Source: Acidobacteriota bacterium
GTDB lineage: Bacteria; Acidobacteriota; Blastocatellia; Pyrinomonadales; Pyrinomonadaceae
DNA length: 8,144 bases
Assembly: GCA_020199975.1 (NCBI GenBank)
Contig: JAIVJP010000388.1
Coordinates: 1-8,144 of the forward strand
Reading direction: 5' to 3'
Shown here piece after piece: positions 4,570 through 8,144 of the stretch (position 1 is its first letter; each line of letters begins with the position of its first letter). The notes beneath the pieces are model-generated. The model was not told where the DNA came from, did no database searches, and saw only the letters and a list, made by a program, of their open reading frames with translations. Made by a program: the position numbers and the translations under genes.

Positions 4570-6459
4570 TTAAGTCGGGACCACCTCACTCAACACTTTC
4601 GGCCTACTGCCTACTGCCGCCGGCTTCTTGTTTTCTTCATCCAGCCACTGCTTTAACGGTGCGAAGTAATCGATGATGGCGGTGGCGTCCATTTTGTCTT
4701 CGCCGGTCATGGTTTTGAGCGCTTCCTGCCAGGGTTTGCTCAGACCCATGGCCAGCATCTGCTTCAGCTTGTCACCGGCCTTCTTGTTGCCGTAAATCGA
4801 ACATTGATACAGCGGTCCGTTAAATCCCGCTTCGCGGCACAAGGCGCGGTGAAACTGAAACTGAAGAATCGCGGCGAGAAAATAGCGAGCGTAGGGTGTG
4901 TTGGCCGGGACATGGTATTTCGCGCCGGCGTCAAAGTCTAGCTCCGAGCGCGGCGCAGGGGGGCCCACTCCCTGGTACTTCTCTCGCAAAGCCCACCAGG
5001 CACTGTTGTAATCGCCAGGACCCACTTCGCCGGAGAAAACTTTCCAGCGCCATTGATCTACCAGGTAACCAAACGGCAGGAACGCAACCTTCTCCAGCGA
5101 TCGCTGCAAAAGAAAACCGATGTCCGCGCTCGGATCCGGGACCTTGTCAATCAATCCAATTTGCTTTAGATAAGGCGGAGTTACAGAGAGGGCAATGGTG
5201 TCGCCAATAGCTTCGTGAAAGGCATCGTTGGCACTGTCGCGATAAAGAAAGGGTTGGCTGGCATAAGCCATCTGGTAATAATTGTGGCCCAGTTCGTGAT
5301 GAACGACCGTGAAGTCTTCCTCTCGGATCTGGATGCACATTTTCAGTCGCACATCCTTCTCGTAGTCGATGTCCCAGGCGCTGGCGTGGCAGACCACGTC
5401 GTGGTCCACCGGCTTGACGAACAGTGAGCGGTCCCAGAACGTTCCCGGCAACTGTTCAAAGCCCACCGATGTAAAGAAGCCCTCGCCGTGGCGCACCATC
5501 TGCTTCGTATCCGTGTTGCGCGTTTTGAGTATCTCCGTTAAATCGTAACCTCGATCACCACCTGCCGGTGCCAGCAGCGGATAGATGTTGTTCCACTGCT
5601 GGGCCCACATATTGCCCAAGAGATGAGCGGGAATCGGGCCTTCGTTGGGGACCACTTGGGTGCCGTATTTGGCGGTCAGTTTCTTGCGCGTGTAGGTATA
5701 GAGCGAATCGTAAAGCGGCTTCACCTGTTGCCAAAGCCGCTCCATTTCAGTGGCGAAGGCGTCAGACTCCATATCGTATTTCTCACGCCACATCGCGCCG
5801 GTATCCTTGAAACCCATCTCGCGCGCGCCCTTATTACTCAGCTCGACGAAGCGTTGATAGTTCTTACGATAGGGCGGCGAAACCTGGTGCCAGCCGAACC
5901 AGATACGTTTGAGTTCCTCCGGGTCGCGGCTATTCGCGAGAATTACTTCCATCTCGCTGAGACTGAGACACTTTCCTTTGTCTCCGTCAGGGCAATATTT
6001 GCCCTTGCCATAGTCGCCTTCCAGCGAGGCGGCAATCTTTGTTAACTCGTCTCGTTCGGCTGCATTTGAAGGCGCTGGGAGGGTAAGCGCCAGCTTGAGA
6101 AGTTTGAGCTTGCGCGCTGTATCGTAGGGCAGGTCTACTCCGTCGAAGCGTCGGGATCGTTCGGCCAGTTCCGTTGTTGCTTCGATCACTTGTTTGTTCG
6201 CTTCGGCCGAAAGGGTTTCTGTGTCGTCGGTTATGAAGGTGCTCTTCACCCAATCAGCGCGAGCGTACTTGATGTTGAGCTCAAGCAGTCGCTTCTCTGC
6301 GTCAGCAATAAACTGCTCAGCTTCCGCGGGCGTGCCTTTGGCGTTGGAGCCTGCATCCGGCCCGCCGGACTTGGCGCATGATGACAGGAGCGCGAGGCCG
6401 AGAAATAAAACCAGAAAGGTACAAGACCAGGGATGGGTGTTGCGAGACAAGAAAGGCAT
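4570..6459 (-). CDS. M2-family peptidyl-dipeptidase (ACE-like) lipoprotein, 629 aa
   Basis: This zinc metallopeptidase is of the angiotensin-converting-enzyme family, which removes C-terminal dipeptides from peptides; here it probably serves peptide scavenging in the periplasm. Residues 1-28 are a lipoprotein signal: hydrophobic core TFLVLFLGLALL and lipobox LSSC with C28 as the lipidated Cys. Zinc ligands are H388 and H392 (HELGH, with E389 as base) and E416 (FHEAIGD), with the 24-residue H-to-E spacing of ACE. Residues matching ACE substrate and chloride sites are H358 (VCHASAWD), K514 and H516 (KYHVP), Y523, R525 and Y526 (PYARYF), followed by QFQFHRALC. Length equals one ACE domain. Start: ATG with GGAGG 7 bases ahead. 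The last residues (about 612-629) are a tail partly encoded by a GGCAGTA heptamer repeat. The gene appears monocistronic, converging on the 50-residue gene. Confidence 0.96.
   Translation of the reverse strand: MPFLSRNTHPWSCTFLVLFLGLALLSSCAKSGGPDAGSNAKGTPAEAEQFIADAEKRLLELNIKYARADWVKSTFITDDTETLSAEANKQVIEATTELAERSRRFDGVDLPYDTARKLKLLKLALTLPAPSNAAERDELTKIAASLEGDYGKGKYCPDGDKGKCLSLSEMEVILANSRDPEELKRIWFGWHQVSPPYRKNYQRFVELSNKGAREMGFKDTGAMWREKYDMESDAFATEMERLWQQVKPLYDSLYTYTRKKLTAKYGTQVVPNEGPIPAHLLGNMWAQQWNNIYPLLAPAGGDRGYDLTEILKTRNTDTKQMVRHGEGFFTSVGFEQLPGTFWDRSLFVKPVDHDVVCHASAWDIDYEKDVRLKMCIQIREEDFTVVHHELGHNYYQMAYASQPFLYRDSANDAFHEAIGDTIALSVTPPYLKQIGLIDKVPDPSADIGFLLQRSLEKVAFLPFGYLVDQWRWKVFSGEVGPGDYNSAWWALREKYQGVGPPAPRSELDFDAGAKYHVPANTPYARYFLAAILQFQFHRALCREAGFNGPLYQCSIYGNKKAGDKLKQMLAMGLSKPWQEALKTMTGEDKMDATAIIDYFAPLKQWLDEENKKPAAVGSRPKVLSEVVPT
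4602..4618. repeat. Heptamer repeat (GCCTACT) inside the 3' end of the M2 gene
   Basis: GCCTACT occurs twice in tandem plus a partial third unit. On the coding strand this is GGCAGTAGGCAGTAGGC and encodes part of the AAVGSRP tail. A related G-rich stretch (GCAGGAGCAGGAGGCAGG, 4552-4569) lies just past the stop. The unit resembles the GTCAGTG heptamers at 6534-6564. Confidence 0.55.
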
Positions 6460-6533
6460 TCTAAACCTCCGGCCAGCGAATTGTTCGAAAGGAAGGCCAC
6501 GATTGTAACTAGCAAGCTAAGATCTTGGAAGTA

Positions 6534-6564
6534 GTCAGTGGTCAGTTGTCAGTGGTCCGTGGTC
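6534..6564. repeat. Tandem heptamer array (GTCAGTG type)
   Basis: The units are GTCAGTG, GTCAGTT, GTCAGTG, GTCCGTG and a partial GTC, i.e. about 4.4 copies of a 7-base unit. This is a heptameric short-sequence repeat of the kind that varies in copy number between strains. It lies about 75 bases upstream of the M2 peptidase start. Confidence 0.8.
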
Positions 6565-6585
6565 TCCCAAGCGCAGCGCGTCGGG

Positions 6586-6808
6586 GCTCAAGATGCTCGA
6601 ACACTCAACCTTGAACTGCCATTTCAAACTCAGCAAATTTGCAGGTTGGAAAGCTGGGCAAAGCATAGCGCGCCCCCGCTCAAGCGTAGCGTCTTTCGCC
6701 GGCTAGAAAAAACCGCTGACTTCTTATGCAGCCTCGGTCCAGTGTGTTCTTGAAGAAAAAATAAAGTTGGTGGCGCTAACGCTGGAGCGGGGCGCGCTAC
6801 GCTTTGCC
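6586..6808. repeat. Palindromic repeat element, copy 2 (inverted, one arm truncated)
   Basis: Read forward, this matches the reverse complement of copy 1: outer flank GCTCAAGAT...CTCAACCTTGAA, left arm 6636-6693 (AATTTGCAGGTTGG, GGGCAAAGCATAGCGCGC, GCGTAGCGTC), spacer with GCTGACTTCTTATGCAGCC and AATAAAGTTGGTG, and right arm from 6772 (GGAGCGGGGCGCGCTACGC). The right arm ends after GCTTTGCC at 6808; the final roughly 20 bases (the CCTTCCCAACCTGCAAATT part) are gone. Arm differences (CATAGC, AAGCTG, GCTAACGC) show it has drifted more than copy 1. Like copy 1, it sits past the stop codon of a minus-strand gene. Confidence 0.82.
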
Positions 6809-6877
6809 GTGGCGAGTGGCTAATGCCGGCGACGCTGGGAACAAAGACCCTTTCGCCGTTTCCCCTTTCCCCCCATC

Positions 6878-8144
6878 TTACCGTCCTCTACGAATAAAAG
6901 TGTTTTGACCAAAGCGGGAACCAGGCGACCTGAAACCTGGTTCCTTGCCCAGCATGCTGCGTACGATCGAGAGCCGCGCCACAATGCGCGACTCGGAAAG
7001 CTGAAATCTATTGGCTAGAGTTTGAGACTGGTCGAAATCGCTTGTTGCCAGGAGGCCCAGTACGTGACCGTAACGGGTCACCATGTTGCTCAAACCATTC
7101 CTGCCTTCCAGTGGTAGCTCACCATCCTGGAAGACGTTCACCTCGAACCCACTGAGAGTTGCGGCTGCCGTCAGCAAGTCATTGAGCAGGGCGATACCAG
7201 GTTCCAGGATCTCAAAACTGCGCGCCGGCTCAAGGTCTCTAAAAGCATCAGCTACCATAAGTTGTTGTGCGAGCTGCCGGTAATTAGTGGCACGCCGGTT
7301 TGTGAATTGCCGCGCCTCATTCAAAAGTTCAACCGCCAGCTTTGGATTGTTCTGCCTGGCACTCCCGGATAGTTGCACCAGCAGATCGATTCGCTCGTCA
7401 TCGGAACGCAGCCCTGCGAGTGTCAGCCGTACCGCGGCCATGTTGCTGCTATCCATCTTTTCAGAGGTCTGCCGAAACTCCACCGCCCGCAACACCGATT
7501 CGCGCGCCCCCGGTTCTAGATGATCGTTGGCAATCTGGCGAGCGCGGTCTGCGTTTCCTTCGTCGAGTGCCCTGAGTGCAGCCTGCTGGTAAATTCGCGA
7601 TTGCATCATTTGCGGAGCCGAAGGTGCTGCTGCCAGGAGACTCTCGGACGTGCCCTGCTGCCTTGCTCTATCCACCTGGATCGCTGCAGCACGCGGTTTA
7701 CCGGCGAAGCCCAACTCCGTTATTTTCTGACGTACAGCCTGGGAACGTCCTGGCAGATACTGGTCAATCTGCGGCAGCATCACCTGCAATCCTCCAAGCA
7801 GTCGCCGCGCGTTGCCCTGCTCTAGCTCCGCCGCGGATGGTTCAGTCGGCGCGCTGTTTTGTCCGCCGCCACCGCCACCCGGACCGGCACGTCTGCCTGG
7901 GAAGCTGTTCGCACCTCGTTGACTACCCGGCGGCGGGGGTATGGCTTTGAGCGCTGCATCGATCACGCTTCCCAGCAGGCTCGTATACGTGGAAGGCGCC
8001 AACATGTATGGGCTGGCACTCAATGAAGCCGGCGTAAGAGTGATGCCGCCCTCAGCAGGCCGCGGTCCTGGTCGCAGCAAACTAAGCGCGAGTGCTCCGG
8101 CGTCAAGCGTGGAGAGTATGTTCGCAGTTTGAAGCCGCTTGACA
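6878..8144 (-). CDS. Unrecognised large helical-repeat protein (C-terminal part, 5' truncated by window)
   Basis: I do not recognise the family. The frame is open to the window edge (reading VKRLQTANILSTLDAG at the start), so the TTG at 8080 is internal and the true start lies outside. Of 421 visible residues, about 1-68 are mixed. About 69-101 are Pro/Gly-rich low complexity (IPPPPGSQRG, then PGGGGGGQN), probably a flexible linker. The remainder is almost entirely alpha-helical, with Ala/Leu/Arg/Gln-rich segments such as RALDEGNADRARQIANDHL and KLAVELLNEARQFTNRRATN that resemble TPR or other helical solenoid repeats. It ends ...NTFIRRGR with TAA at 6880-6878. No catalytic motif or membrane segment is seen. 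Such long Ala-rich helical proteins with unknown roles are frequent in Acidobacteriota (impression). It could be a scaffold or secreted protein; the N-terminus would decide. Confidence 0.8.
   Translation of the reverse strand, partial: VKRLQTANILSTLDAGALALSLLRPGPRPAEGGITLTPASLSASPYMLAPSTYTSLLGSVIDAALKAIPPPPGSQRGANSFPGRRAGPGGGGGGQNSAPTEPSAAELEQGNARRLLGGLQVMLPQIDQYLPGRSQAVRQKITELGFAGKPRAAAIQVDRARQQGTSESLLAAAPSAPQMMQSRIYQQAALRALDEGNADRARQIANDHLEPGARESVLRAVEFRQTSEKMDSSNMAAVRLTLAGLRSDDERIDLLVQLSGSARQNNPKLAVELLNEARQFTNRRATNYRQLAQQLMVADAFRDLEPARSFEILEPGIALLNDLLTAAATLSGFEVNVFQDGELPLEGRNGLSNMVTRYGHVLGLLATSDFDQSQTLANRFQLSESRIVARLSIVRSMLGKEPGFRSPGSRFGQNTFIRRGR

Larger units (their letters stand above)
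6460..6877. other. Intergenic region with repeats, no gene seen
   Basis: The roughly 420 bases between the M2 peptidase start and the stop of the distal helical protein hold a heptamer array (6534-6564), the second palindromic element (6586-6808) and a pyrimidine-rich tract (about 6858-6875). The M2 promoter, reading leftwards, should lie near its start (6470-6530), but I see no clear -35/-10 pair. Open frames here translate the repeat and are not believable genes. Confidence 0.55.

Noticed and set aside
6534..6564. CRISPR-like array
   Set aside because: Units are 7 bases in direct tandem without spacers, and no cas genes are present.
6538..6753. 71-residue plus-strand open frame upstream of the M2 gene
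   Set aside because: It is made of the heptamer array and repeat copy 2, with no credible start signal.

Overview
The window most resembles a chromosomal segment of a free-living, moderately GC-rich soil bacterium. Acidobacteriota (Blastocatellia-like) is my best guess. It rests on the mix of a secreted M2 (ACE-type) peptidase lipoprotein, a stress-type topoisomerase IB, heptameric short-sequence repeats and dispersed palindromic repeats. This is pattern recognition; no marker gene here proves it.

Layout. Bases 1-492 (+) hold the C-terminal third of 6-phosphogluconate dehydrogenase, cut by the window edge. It converges through a hairpin (546-586) on a minus-strand pair: a 40-residue one-helix membrane protein (627-749) and a hemerythrin-like HHE protein (824-1276). 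A gene-free stretch (1277-1846) carries a nearly perfect 58-bp inverted repeat. Next is a complete topoisomerase IB gene (1847-2866, -), then about 490 bases of divergent intergenic DNA with a 21-base-period direct repeat. Rightward from there is a small cluster: a 71-residue basic protein (3358-3573), an SDR oxidoreductase (3574-4374) whose expected start codon is missing, and a 50-residue membrane protein (4398-4550). This cluster meets, tail to tail, a complete M2-family zinc dipeptidyl carboxypeptidase lipoprotein (4570-6459, -). The next gap (6460-6877) holds a heptamer repeat array and a second, inverted and partly eroded copy of the palindromic element. The window ends in the C-terminal part of a large unrecognised helical protein (6878-8144, -).

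How the genes fit together. No single pathway is encoded. 6-phosphogluconate dehydrogenase (NADPH supply), hemerythrin (O2/NO or iron handling), topoisomerase IB (supercoil relief), the small basic protein and the SDR are a set often found together in stress-response or maintenance regions of soil bacteria. The link to stress is inference. The M2 peptidase and the distal helical protein look unrelated to it.

The least ordinary points are the SDR gene, which continues in frame directly after the TAA of the upstream gene with no standard start codon before its NAD(P)-binding motif; the pair of inverted-orientation palindromic elements, each just downstream of the stop codon of a minus-strand gene; and two very small membrane-protein genes that gene callers easily miss.
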